A stretch of DNA of 64,000 nt, from assembly GCA_008933995.1 (NCBI GenBank), contig WARS01000012.1:5580001-5644000 (forward strand), given 5' to 3'. Below are positions 13,001-21,532 of the stretch, one piece after another. This stretch comes from Datnioides undecimradiatus (Eukaryota; Chordata; Actinopteri; Lobotiformes; Datnioididae). Under the pieces are notes generated by a model that was not told where the DNA came from, searched no databases, and saw only the letters and a list, made by a program, of their open reading frames with translations. The translations under genes were made by a program, and so were the position numbers. Positions within the stretch are counted from its first letter, which is position 1. Every line of letters starts with the position of its first letter.

Positions 13001-14084
13001 GGTTAGTCATTTTAATCATGCACAACTTTGATTGGCACAGCTGTTTATTAAAACTTAGGAGATTAGGAATGTGACCAAGATAATGATTAATTACTACCCA
13101 TCCAATTTATATTGCACTTCACTAAAGCATTATCATATCAGAGATGAATGATGGCTAATTCTATAAAAGTAAGACACAGGATATAAAAATACTGGATTTT
13201 TATTGTATTCAGTTTTTTGGCTCACTTTTCAACAACTTTATTTGCTATTTCTCTTCACAAAAAAGTGTTTTCATTTTCCCACCAGATGCACTAAAATAAA
13301 AGCAGATTACTTTATTGTTTTTTTGAACAGGTTGGTTTTTGAGACTTAAATGTGGAGATCAGTATAACAACAACGTATAATCAGTGTGATTACAAATAAG
13401 GGATACATTGTTGCAAAAAAAACTACCTTTCTATAAAATTAACACAAATTTTAACCTTTATTAGACTTCTGAACAACTTTCCAGCTATGAATTATCAGTT
13501 GAGTTGTTTCCATACCACTGGAACCAAATAGTTACCATAATAAACAAAATGAAAACATCAAATGTGCAGATTTCCCTCTAATGTCAATATACTAATGCCT
13601 TTTGAGTTTATCAAATGTTATTCTTTTTTTATTAGACTTTCTTCAGTCCCAGCAGAAATTTAACTCCATGGCACTGCAAATAAGTCGAATTAGCATTTGG
13701 TGAAATTGTAAGAAGGTTGCACATTTAGAATCTACTGTTTTGCTTATTTCAAAAAGGAAGGAGAAATTTACAATTAAATGGAAGTCAAGCTCTCAGGCAT
13801 TTCAGTTAACACTTAAAGCTAAATGTTTCATCCACATTCTTTTCTAAAATGACATAGACTGACTGAAATTCTCAGAATTAGCCTTTTTTCCATCAGCCTC
13901 CAAAAAGAAATGGAGATTGTTCCAAATGATAGTCATTTTATATTAGACATGTATGTGTATGCTGAGTGTTACCAAAGAAAATATGCATTAGAATATCAAT
14001 ACTGGGGGGATTTTACTGTCATTGGTGTGAAGCAAAGAGGTTTTCAACGGCTGAATGGTTAAAGCAACTACAGTTACTCCTGTC

Positions 14085-14610
14085 GATACTCAGGAGTGAT
14101 TTAAGAGTGAATAAACACTACACTCCTGTTCACAAAAGGTCACCCTGGTCTGTATTCCTGACAAAACAAAAGGTAACACATTAAGTAGCTTAACTTTTAC
14201 TTTGGCCAAAAGCTGACTCTCTTCTCCTCTGGAGAACAGTTATCCAAAACAATACAGATTTAACAACAGTACTGTAGATGTTAGCCTCAGGCTAGGAGTT
14301 AAAAATGCCTCCAAAGGCTGCATCCATCTTTGGGACACTTCATATATTTCTCCATACTGCAGTGGAACAACACTGAGGTCTTAATCTTGGATAAAACAAA
14401 AGGTCACATATTCTTAAGTGAGCTAATGCTAACTTCTGCCTAGAGATTATTCTTTCATCTTTAGAAAAGTTATCCCAAATAACACAAATTAGGCTTTGTT
14501 GGAGTTTTGGACATGCAGTATGCCTTTATAGGGTATTAATCCTGCTCTTTACCATAGATAAAACAAAACTATAACATTCTCAAGTAAGCTAATGCTAACT
14601 TTAGCTGAAA
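14085..14610 (+). repeat. Degenerate tandem units (three) with 'aaaacaaaaggt' anchors
   Basis: Three diverged units carry the same order of words. The anchors are 'acaaaacaaaaggtaacaca' (about 14161), 'gataaaacaaaaggtcacat' (about 14390) and 'gataaaacaaaactataaca' (about 14560). Each is followed by 'agctaatgctaact' or a variant, and the first two then by 'agttatcc(aaa/caa)a'. The spacing is about 230 and 170 bp, so units have gained or lost segments. There is no coding potential. Confidence 0.55.
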
Positions 14611-14939
14611 AAAACATGCACTAGCCATCAGACCAACAGTTTAAATGTAAATGTAAGATGTAGTGACCTTTACGATGCCATTCTCAGCCTGTTTATTGCA
14701 AGAAATTAATACTTAAGTAAAAAAAAAAAAAACACAAGTGGAACATAATGATTTAGAAAGTCAAAAATCTGGTCGCATTGCTTCTACACTACAAAGTAAT
14801 ACTAATGTGTTGCATTTCACTAAAACCTTTAACACAAGAAACAGAAAATCTGAAAATATCAACAATAAGTCACTTCCGTCTAGACTCTACACATATTCTA
14901 CACTGTAGAGTATGTAATCATTAGTCAAAATCTATAAAA

Positions 14940-15400
14940 CACATGCAAGTGTTTCTGTAAGCACTGTACAGTCAAAGCGAGCCATCCTGCTGAGAGCAGC
15001 TGCCAACCTGACGGAAAGATATTCATTGATATCGGCTTCACCGCACAGTTTGAAACACGCCATCTAAATGCTGCTTCAGAAGAGCCATGTTCATTGAGCT
15101 TTCAAAGGAAACTGAGGTCTTGATAATGTCATCGAGAATTACTTCACACAAGTGTCAGTTCCTGTGTCGAGGCCCAGAAGGTCTAAATTCATTTTCAAAC
15201 AATTTCATTAGTATTGGTTTGAGTGGTCAGCTTTTGCGTTACATCGTCAAAATGCTGATTCAGGGGCATTTCCATCCCACCAGTTAAAGATTTTCAGGGG
15301 GGGAAACACTGATTCTGCACCAAATAGAGCCTGGAAGGAAGCCAGTTAAATCAGCCTCAGGGCTGATTTATGGTCCACATTTCTTCTCTAACAAGACCAG
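14940..15400. other. Candidate conserved non-coding element
   Basis: About 450 bp of unique, non-repetitive sequence without a plausible spliced frame. It holds phrases such as 'gatatcggcttcaccgcac' and 'cttttgcgttacatcgtcaa', and a nearby inverted pair, 'cagttaaatcagcctcaggg' / 'ctgatttatgg'. CpGs survive in otherwise CpG-poor DNA. Conservation is suspected from texture only. Confidence 0.3.
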
Positions 15401-16157
15401 ACGGTAATAGCAGAGACCCAAAGCTGTTTACAATGTAAACTGAACGTATCACATTCATATTTGTGTTATTTGTGTGTGTGCATGTACGCGGATGCATGCT
15501 TGTCCCTGTAAATTGGGTTCTGATTGCCTTACACTGATGTCACACCTATCTTCCATTTACATTGCTTATACACTATACAGCATATACACACATAGGTATA
15601 TAGCGTTTATATTTCAGATTCAGCTCAGGTGATCTATAATTGTATACTTGTTCCCACATAATTAGAACTCCCAGTTGTACCATAAAAACGAAGCAGAGGA
15701 GCTGTGCACTCTGAAAAAGGCGCTGAGGTAAAAGCAAATTAAAGTAAATCAAAAGAGCAGAATCGTTGGCTCAAACTAAAGGCACAATCTATGATCCTGT
15801 TGTAATCTTGTGCTGTTATACAGTTGTTTACCTCAGTAATATCTGTAAATAAAGTAGCAAAATGGGCCAATATTCTCATATTTTAGAAACAGTTGAACCA
15901 TACGTGAAATGAATAATTAAAAACCACAAGTCAAGTATTGATGTGTCAGTTTCTGTGGCTGAACAATACTGACAGTGTTTCACAGTTATTTTATCATTAT
16001 GTTCACTCAGTGGCCTTTTATACTGTATTTTAACCAACTCCAAAAGATGTAGCCGGCAAGCCAGAGATAAATTCTCAGGCAGTACTTTAGAGGTCTCTGG
16101 TATCCAAAAAATATCAAAACAGATATCTGGCAATCTCATTTTAGCATGTTTCAAAGA

Positions 16158-16486
16158 TGTGGTAGTGGGGCGTGGTTCAGTGTCAGCTGTGGGAGAGGGA
16201 CGGGGAGTGGCTCACGGATGCAGCGCCGGGCACAGGTGTTTGTCATCAACCTGTTTGCTTTCTCTGTTCTGCAGTAGTGGCTGGGTCTAAAGGACTATAA
16301 GAACTCGCTCCCGGGGGAGGGAGCGAGGACGGTATTGGCGTCTTTGATGGCCGGGTGGCACGCCGGAGACGGGCACATGTTGGTGCCGCCTTTTGTGGAC
16401 ATTACAAAATAAAAGAACATTTGAGAAACTGAGCAGCATGCCTGTTTGTACGTGTGAGCGACAGCTGAGGGGAATTCATCGTTACA
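16158..16486 (+). mobile_element. Solo LTR of a Gypsy-type retrotransposon (329 bp)
   Basis: The segment starts TGTGG and ends TTACA, so it has TG...CA termini. It is flanked on both sides by the 5-bp duplication AAAGA (16153-16157 and 16487-16491). Inside are a TATA-like box (TATAAG, 16296-16301) and a poly(A) signal AATAAA (16408-16413), the normal spacing for a U3-R unit on the plus strand. It is markedly more GC-rich than its surroundings and resembles teleost Gypsy LTRs in wording. No internal retroviral region or second LTR is present, so it is a recombination-derived solo copy. The intact duplication suggests a fairly recent insertion. Confidence 0.85.
16304..16327 (+). repeat. Perfect 9-bp inverted repeat inside the solo LTR
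   Basis: CTCGCTCCC (16304-16312), a six-base loop, and GGGAGCGAG (16319-16327) form a GC-rich hairpin. It starts only about 3 bp after the TATA-like box, so it would lie at or near the transcript's 5' end. Whether it has a role in the element is unknown. Confidence 0.7.
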
Positions 16487-16557
16487 AAAGACATTATTCA
16501 ATAAATAAATTCAAGCATGTAAAAAAGATGAATAATAAAATTTAGCGAAAACCAGCA

Positions 16558-16563
16558 TTTAAT
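16558..16563 (-). terminator. lrrc51: Candidate poly(A) signal of lrrc51
   Basis: ATTAAA, the commonest variant signal, lies on the minus strand about 70 nt after the lrrc51 stop. I see no canonical AATAAA on that strand between the stop and the LTR. Cleavage would fall near 16540, about 50 bp from the LTR edge. Confidence 0.4.
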
Positions 16564-16631
16564 CGCAAAGTAGTTTTGGCAGTGGGTTAAAAGTCAATAA
16601 ATCAAATAATGACTTAATGAACTGGTAACTG

Positions 16632-16767
16632 TCACTGGACACTCTCTTTGGTTTTTTTGCCTCGGTTGGTGCAGTGATGCCAAACGTTTGCCAAGACTCG
16701 CTCCTCATGTGTCACAGCACTGAAATCCATTGTTTTCAGCTGAGGCAGAGCAGAAATCACACGAGTC
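16632..16767 (-). CDS. lrrc51: lrrc51 coding exon 4 (C-terminus and stop)
   Basis: The exon is 136 nt: one base completing Arg136, then 44 codons and TGA at 16634-16632. The peptide 'TRVISALPQLKTMDFSAVT' and the following 'EERVLANVW' correspond to the human 'LSRITTFDFSGVT' and 'TAEVWKR' blocks. The acceptor is tatgtggtcag. The tail is basic ('NRGKKTKESVQ'). A variant poly(A) signal, ATTAAA, lies at 16563-16558 on the minus strand, about 70 nt past the stop. Confidence 0.9.
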
Positions 16768-18842
16768 CTGACCACATAAAAACATGCACTAAATCAGCTT
16801 TAAATGCAGGAGCTCTGTGGACATTTTGTGTGCTTTTAAATAATAAATCTCAGTTTAATGTCGAATTAGGAAAATGTTTTTCAGTCGATGCAAAGGAGAC
16901 ATTTTTGCATTTTCCTGGCATTAAGAATAGTATGAAATGACATGAAAATTAAATCAAGAGGCTGAATTCAAGAATCTCAATAGTAATTGGTGACCTTCTT
17001 TCCATGTGTGAGCATCTCTGTTTTCATTATTGGAAAGTCCGTAGTTACATTTACTTTACTTGAGTGTTTCCACTTCTTTTACTCCACTACTTTTGCGTGG
17101 AGACATTGTACTTTTTACACTTACTGCACACAGCCAAACTATGAATGTATGAGCTGTGTGCTCCAGATTAAAGATTCAAGCAACCAAGTATCAGAAAGCC
17201 TGACTAATGTTGCTGTTATTTTGCCTTTCTAAAGCTTATGCACTGCTTAATAAATACATTTTGTTTTATGAAAAAATGTTGTTGTTGTTTTTTTTTTTAT
17301 TTTACAGACCATCTGTGGCAACTTTTAAAGTCCTCAGCTCTACTCCAAAGTCTTAGTGTTTGTCAATGAAGTTTTGGCTGTGGCTGACACACCTGAACTT
17401 AATAATTAGCTGATGTGTTCAGTCTTTTGGCTGTGCAATGTAGTTAAAACTAACCATACCTTGACTAATTACGTCATATTTTAAATAAACACATGGAAAA
17501 GCCTTTTATCTACAAGCCAAGTAGAATGTGTGTGGAAGAAAGAAAATCAGTGTAAAATGAAAAAAGATGAAGTTTCCACCTATAGCCTTTGTTGGTTTCT
17601 ATGGTATTTCCATGAAGTGTGATGGTGTGTAGATACTGCAGCTCTCCCAGCTTATCTATTTCTGACAGGTTCCAGATGCTGTTGCCATGAAGGTACAACA
17701 CACGCAGATCACACAGCTCACACAAAACCTGTAACAAAGACACACACACACACATGCATGCATGCAAATGACACAAACAGGACCTAGTTTCCTGATTATA
17801 CTTAACTTATACTTTGTTATGCTTAAGTAACAATGCGGTGCTTTAACTTGTAACAGAGCATTTTTATAGTGTGATACTGGTACTTTTACAATTGCAAAAT
17901 GATTTTACCATACAGTAAACTATATAGTAAACTAAACTATCTATACTATGTAGTATAGTATATATTATAGATAAACAAATATTGTACATTATAAAAAACT
18001 ATGAAATGATGATGAAAATGTTAGTGGGAAAAAGAAGGCAGAAAACCAGAAAGACGTAAACATATGAGAGAAGAAGGAGTCTCACTGGGTCTATGCATGT
18101 GATTTTGTTAAAGGACAGGTCCAGCCAGCCGAGCTTTGACGGCTGAGCCAATAAATGGTTCAGGATGTACTGGAGGCCAGAGAGGTCAGTGATGCTGTTG
18201 TTACTCAGACGAAAAGCATGGCTCAGGTACTTCCCCTTTGAGTTTGTGTTTAAAGGTCGCAGGCCTTGTCGAGGCACCTCTGATAGTGCACCTGGGACAC
18301 AAAAAGTAATTACAGTAAAAATCAAGTCCAAACAGCTGATTCTTGATCATTTGCATTTATGTTCCAGCAGCTAAGTCTGTGGATTGAAGGTGCTTTGCAG
18401 TTAGTATGTGTTTAATTAGAAATAACTTGAGCTAAATTTGGTCTATTCAGTACGACCCTGAGCCTATAGGTAACACAACATGGACAATAAAGCATATAGG
18501 TACCCATCAAAACCTTCATCACAGTACTTGACACAACTGTCAGGAACTGAAGGAAGAACACTACTGAGGGTTTCATTAACTTGGTATGCAGATGGGCTAA
18601 AAATACACCTTTCCAAGGTGTTGTAATCCTATCATAAATGTTAGCATGCTTAACAGTTGTTAGAGAGAAAATAACTCTCTAGGAGACCTGCAGGAACATT
18701 ATGGATACCCCAGTAAATACAATAACGTCACCAATTGTAAAAGGTAATGAGCTCAGAGTAGATTAATACATGAGAGGAATGTGATACTACCGGTAACGTG
18801 GCTGATGTCTTTAAATGAGAGATCCACTGGAGGCCCGTACAT
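16632..18842 (-). CDS. lrrc51: lrrc51, complete four-exon coding region (leucine-rich repeat containing 51)
   Basis: Joining 18842-18791, 18291-18086, 17728-17580 and 16767-16632 on the minus strand gives one uninterrupted 180-residue frame from ATG to TGA. The introns are about 499, 357 and 812 nt, all GT-AG, with phases 1, 0 and 2 that match exactly. Human LRRC51 is about 192 residues and, as I recall it, aligns along the whole length, including the 'GLRPL', 'LDLSFN', 'VLYLHGNSI', 'LTLHGN' and 'KGYR' blocks. Leucine-rich repeats sit at about residues 44-52, 71-81, 94-104 and 119-129, followed by a cap around 'MDFSAVT' (149-155). There is no signal peptide or membrane segment, so a cytoplasmic protein-binding role is likely; its molecular function is not established. 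In primates this locus is transcribed together with TOMT (LRTOMT); no tomt exon is visible here. The compact structure and intact frame argue for a functional gene. Confidence 0.95.
17035..17110 (+). repeat. Fragment of the 'tacttgagtg...ctccactac' fish repeat, left end
   Basis: 'ttactttacttgagtgtttccacttcttttactccactac' (in pieces) matches one end of a very common fish repeat family. It lies in lrrc51 intron 3. Confidence 0.55.
17580..17728 (-). CDS. lrrc51: lrrc51 coding exon 3
   Basis: The exon is 149 nt, phase 0 at the start, encoding residues 87-135 plus two bases of Arg136. The acceptor is tttgttacag; the donor is TATAG|GTGGAA, somewhat off consensus at +3 to +5. It contains the repeats 'LRVLYLHGNSI' and 'LHTITLHGNTI' and ends in 'NKGY', exactly where the human protein has 'KGYR'. 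Confidence 0.93.
17790..17930 (+). repeat. Fragment of the same fish repeat, right end
   Basis: 'gcttaagtaac', 'gctttaacttgtaacagagc' and 'tttttatagtgtgatactggtactttta' match the other end of the same family, in the same orientation. It lies in lrrc51 intron 2. The two fragments straddle exon 3. Confidence 0.55.
18086..18291 (-). CDS. lrrc51: lrrc51 coding exon 2
   Basis: The exon is 206 nt: two bases completing codon 18 (Gly), then 68 codons (residues 19-86) from 'ALSEVPRQGLRPL' to 'NKITCIDP'. The acceptor is gtgtcccag and the donor is CCA|GTGAGA. It holds the conserved 'GLRPL' segment and the first two leucine-rich repeats ('LSNNSI', 'LGWLDLSFNKI'). The open frame runs on into intron 2, so an ORF-only annotation would give a wrong C-terminus. 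Confidence 0.93.
18791..18842 (-). CDS. lrrc51: lrrc51 coding exon 1
   Basis: This exon encodes residues 1-17 (MYGPPVDLSFKDISHVT) plus the first base of codon 18. The ATG is at 18842-18840. It was chosen because the peptide matches the family's N-terminal 'PxDxSF' block, and because a TATA box lies about 80 bp upstream with no other ATG in frame between. The donor is CCG|GTAGTA. The exon is far too short to appear as an ORF. Confidence 0.88.
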
Positions 18843-18921
18843 GTTTGAGGCTCAGGGTCTTCACAGCAATAACAAAATGTTCAGATAAGTGAACTGACAC
18901 TGACCAGTGAACGTCCATTGA

Positions 18922-18931
18922 CCTTTTTATA
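18922..18931 (-). promoter_or_regulatory. lrrc51: TATA box of lrrc51
   Basis: The minus strand reads TATAAAAAGG. It lies about 80 bp upstream of the ATG, which puts the likely transcription start near 18895-18905 and gives a 5' UTR of about 50-60 nt without an intron. No other TATA-like motif is as well placed. The start site itself is inferred. Confidence 0.6.
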
Positions 18932-18984
18932 GTTTCAAATATCAACATATGGGTCTAAATAAACCTAAACTTTGGATCCAAACT

Positions 18985-18997
18985 GTTTCCTAGCAAC
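18985..18997. promoter_or_regulatory. RFX-type X-box upstream of lrrc51
   Basis: The 13-bp motif GTTTCC-T-AGCAAC resembles the imperfect inverted repeat bound by RFX factors (consensus close to GTTRCC, 0-3 nt, RGYAAC). The right half fits perfectly and the left half has one deviation. It sits about 55 bp upstream of the TATA box, a typical position for X-boxes of ciliary genes. Regulation of lrrc51 by RFX is an inference from motif and position. Confidence 0.45.
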
Positions 18998-20599
18998 TAG
19001 CTGCTTAAACAAATAGGTATTTTATTTTTTTCCTGAAACAACTACATAGAACATGTCAGGAGAGCACCTTCTATTTTTAATTAAAAAAAAAAGAAAGAAT
19101 GGCAATGGAAAACTAAAACTAAAATATGGATCAAGGCTTCTAACACTTCACTTGAATTTGATTTTCAGGTATTTTCATTGAATGACTTGTTCAATAAGCT
19201 GTTTTGAAAATATATCTTACCCATTTTTAGATAATTACACAGGAAACTAAATGTTTATTAGTCAATAACTGTGTTTGACTTTTGTTATTGTGCACCTGCC
19301 CAGCGCAGTCCTACGCAAAGCTAAATTCATTTCCTGTGGGAACTGCTGCTGGTTCGTCAGTGTTAAATAAGCGATGCTACTTAAGAAAAGAAACAAGGAA
19401 AACAAGGAGGGACCACTGAGTGGAGGACCTGCAGCATTCCATGGTCTCACTAATGGAGAACAGCCATAGTGGCTGCTCTTAAACTTATCTGAAAGATTTA
19501 TATTTATGTATGATAATATCCCATCAGGACTTAGTTTAGGTGCCTGTCTCGTTATCTGGCATACGGTACTATTGGATGTTTTGAAATCATGCACTACAAG
19601 AGTCATTGTCAGTCAGTACAATCTAATAGCTGAGAGGACTCTACACTATATTTTCAAATGGTCTATGCTTTTAGCTTGTAGAAAGTCGTCTTTATACATT
19701 GTATTCAGGGTTTGCAAAAAAAAATATGGTTTTGTGCAGGAAGAGCAAAACATTGTACAGAGGTTCAACCAGACTAACAAACTGAGAAGCAAAGATCCCT
19801 CTGAGCAACAGTTGAACAGAAATCTACCAGTCAGTGGTGAAAGAAACAGGAAGCCTCACATCAAAATGTGATTTAAGTAGGAACATGTTTCTGTTTCAGT
19901 ATCAAGTGTATAGCAATGCCCTTAAAAAAGCTGGAGCTTTAGAAAATCTCTTCTTAAAACTTCAAAACAGAAATAAAAGGTTAGTCAATAGTTTGCACTG
20001 TTGTAACTGGATCACAGAATATCAGCAGAACGCACTGTGGCCTAATTATCTACAGTTCAGACCTAACCACTGAGAAGACTGCCAAGGGCCTGAAGAAATA
20101 TTGGTTTCCCAAAGTATTTTCAGCCCAACTGCATTATTGTGGTTCAATGAGGTCGAGGGTTATTAATTTGTTTTCTGGATTGGAAAAAGAAATTCAAATT
20201 CAAAGGATATTTACAAGAAATGGCTACAGTTTTCTATATTAGTATTCTGTCATGCAACGCTGTGTGGACATTGACCAAAAGGAAGTTTTTTAGCATTTCA
20301 TTCTTGTCGTTCTGGTGCTAAAACTATTTTAAATGCAAATAATAGAAGTTAGGATGACTTTTAACCTTAGCTAACTTAGGGCGATTATGCTCTCACTTTT
20401 GTTTTCTCACTTTACAAAAAGTAAATGATGATCAGATAATCAAGAATTAATGAGCCTAAATGCCTGGTCCAACCAAAACTTCATGAATTTCAAGATAATT
20501 AAACAAATGCTCCAACACTTGATCCTTGTTATCAAAGCTAAATTAGCTTTCATAGTAAAATTCCCCAAAGTCAGTTAAAACAAACAAAAACAAACATCA

Positions 20600-20840
20600 G
20601 ACATCACAATGAGCACGAGCCTGTTCACCCTGTTGGCAAGTGATACAGAAGTATCCGTTGCTGTACCACCGGACTACGGAGCAGCTTCTGTCCTCAGGCT
20701 GTGAGACTCCTCCTACGCACTCCACCATAAATTAGAGTATTTTTTCCTTTGTGTGTAGCATGAAGGGACGACAGCTTGAAATTTGTTTTACAGACCTGTG
20801 TTGTAGATTGATAAATAAATGAACCTCAACCTTTGACTGT
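20600..20840 (+). mobile_element. 3' end of a non-LTR retrotransposon (LINE) relic
   Basis: The sequence around 20618-20715 encodes, with frameshifts, the usual C-terminal reverse-transcriptase tail: 'LFTLL', a basic stretch, 'TTxLRSSF', 'PQAVRLL'. It is followed by a short AT-rich 3' UTR ending in 'gataaataaatgaacctcaacc', typical of 5'-truncated fish LINEs. No other part of the element is present. I cannot separate L2, CR1 and Rex types from this piece. Confidence 0.6.
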
Positions 20841-21511
20841 GTAACAGTACAAATGTGAAGTGTAAATCAAAGATTTTGGTAACTTTAGTTAAATCAAAAG
20901 TCTGGTCTATCAGGAATAGAGGCTAAGATAAAGTTAAACAAACTGTGATTGCCTCACAGCCATAGCTGATTAACTGGGTTTTTCGGTTCGAATAAGTTCC
21001 AACTCTCTGAAAAATCAAAAGTTAACAAAAGTGTACAAGTCTGCAGAAAGAGAAATCTCATTCTAAAGAACTCTAAACTGAAACGATGGGTCATTGGGAA
21101 GCAGAAGCATCTTTAGTCCAAACCCACTGACAGTCTTAGGCCTTTCTGCATGTTTTTCTGGGTCTATAATATGTGTCAACCTCTTTGTGTGCTGGGATTG
21201 GCTCCTGCACCACTGAGTTGGACAGACAGAAGACAAATAAAAGAGTGCAGAAAATGCAACAGCATATGATTTTGAAAGGACAGATGGAGGACAGGTTTAA
21301 AGAAGAATGAAAGAATGAAAGAGTGAGGAGGTGATGATGGAAAATTACATCCATCAGCCTGAGTTTTTCCCTCACCTTGTCACTCAATCAAGATGTCTGT
21401 GTGTATGTGTGTTTGTGTGTGTGTGTGTTTGTATAGCTTGGCTATTAGCACAATAGCATCTGCTTGAAGGAGTCAGGACAGTTCTTCAATAAGATGACAA
21501 AAACCCAGACA

Positions 21512-21532
21512 GACAGACAGACAGACAGACAG
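21512..21532 (+). repeat. (ACAG)5 microsatellite
   Basis: Five perfect tetranucleotide units followed by 'gaaggc'. A separate (GT)n stands at about 21410-21430. Confidence 0.85.

Larger units (their letters stand above)
6451..16152. other. Non-coding stretch between the CpG island and the solo LTR
   Basis: All ORFs are short and lack splice support. The stretch includes the repeated module (8.9-10.0 kb), tandem units (14.1-14.6 kb) and the candidate conserved element at 14.95-15.4 kb. The remaining DNA is AT-rich with no identifiable family. Confidence 0.4.

Noticed and set aside
19899-19980. Plus-strand segment between tttctgtttcag and AAAAG|GTTAGT encoding 'YQVYSNALKKAGALENLFLK'
   Set aside because: Splice motifs and an amphipathic-looking peptide, but AT-rich codon use, no partner exon and no recognisable protein.
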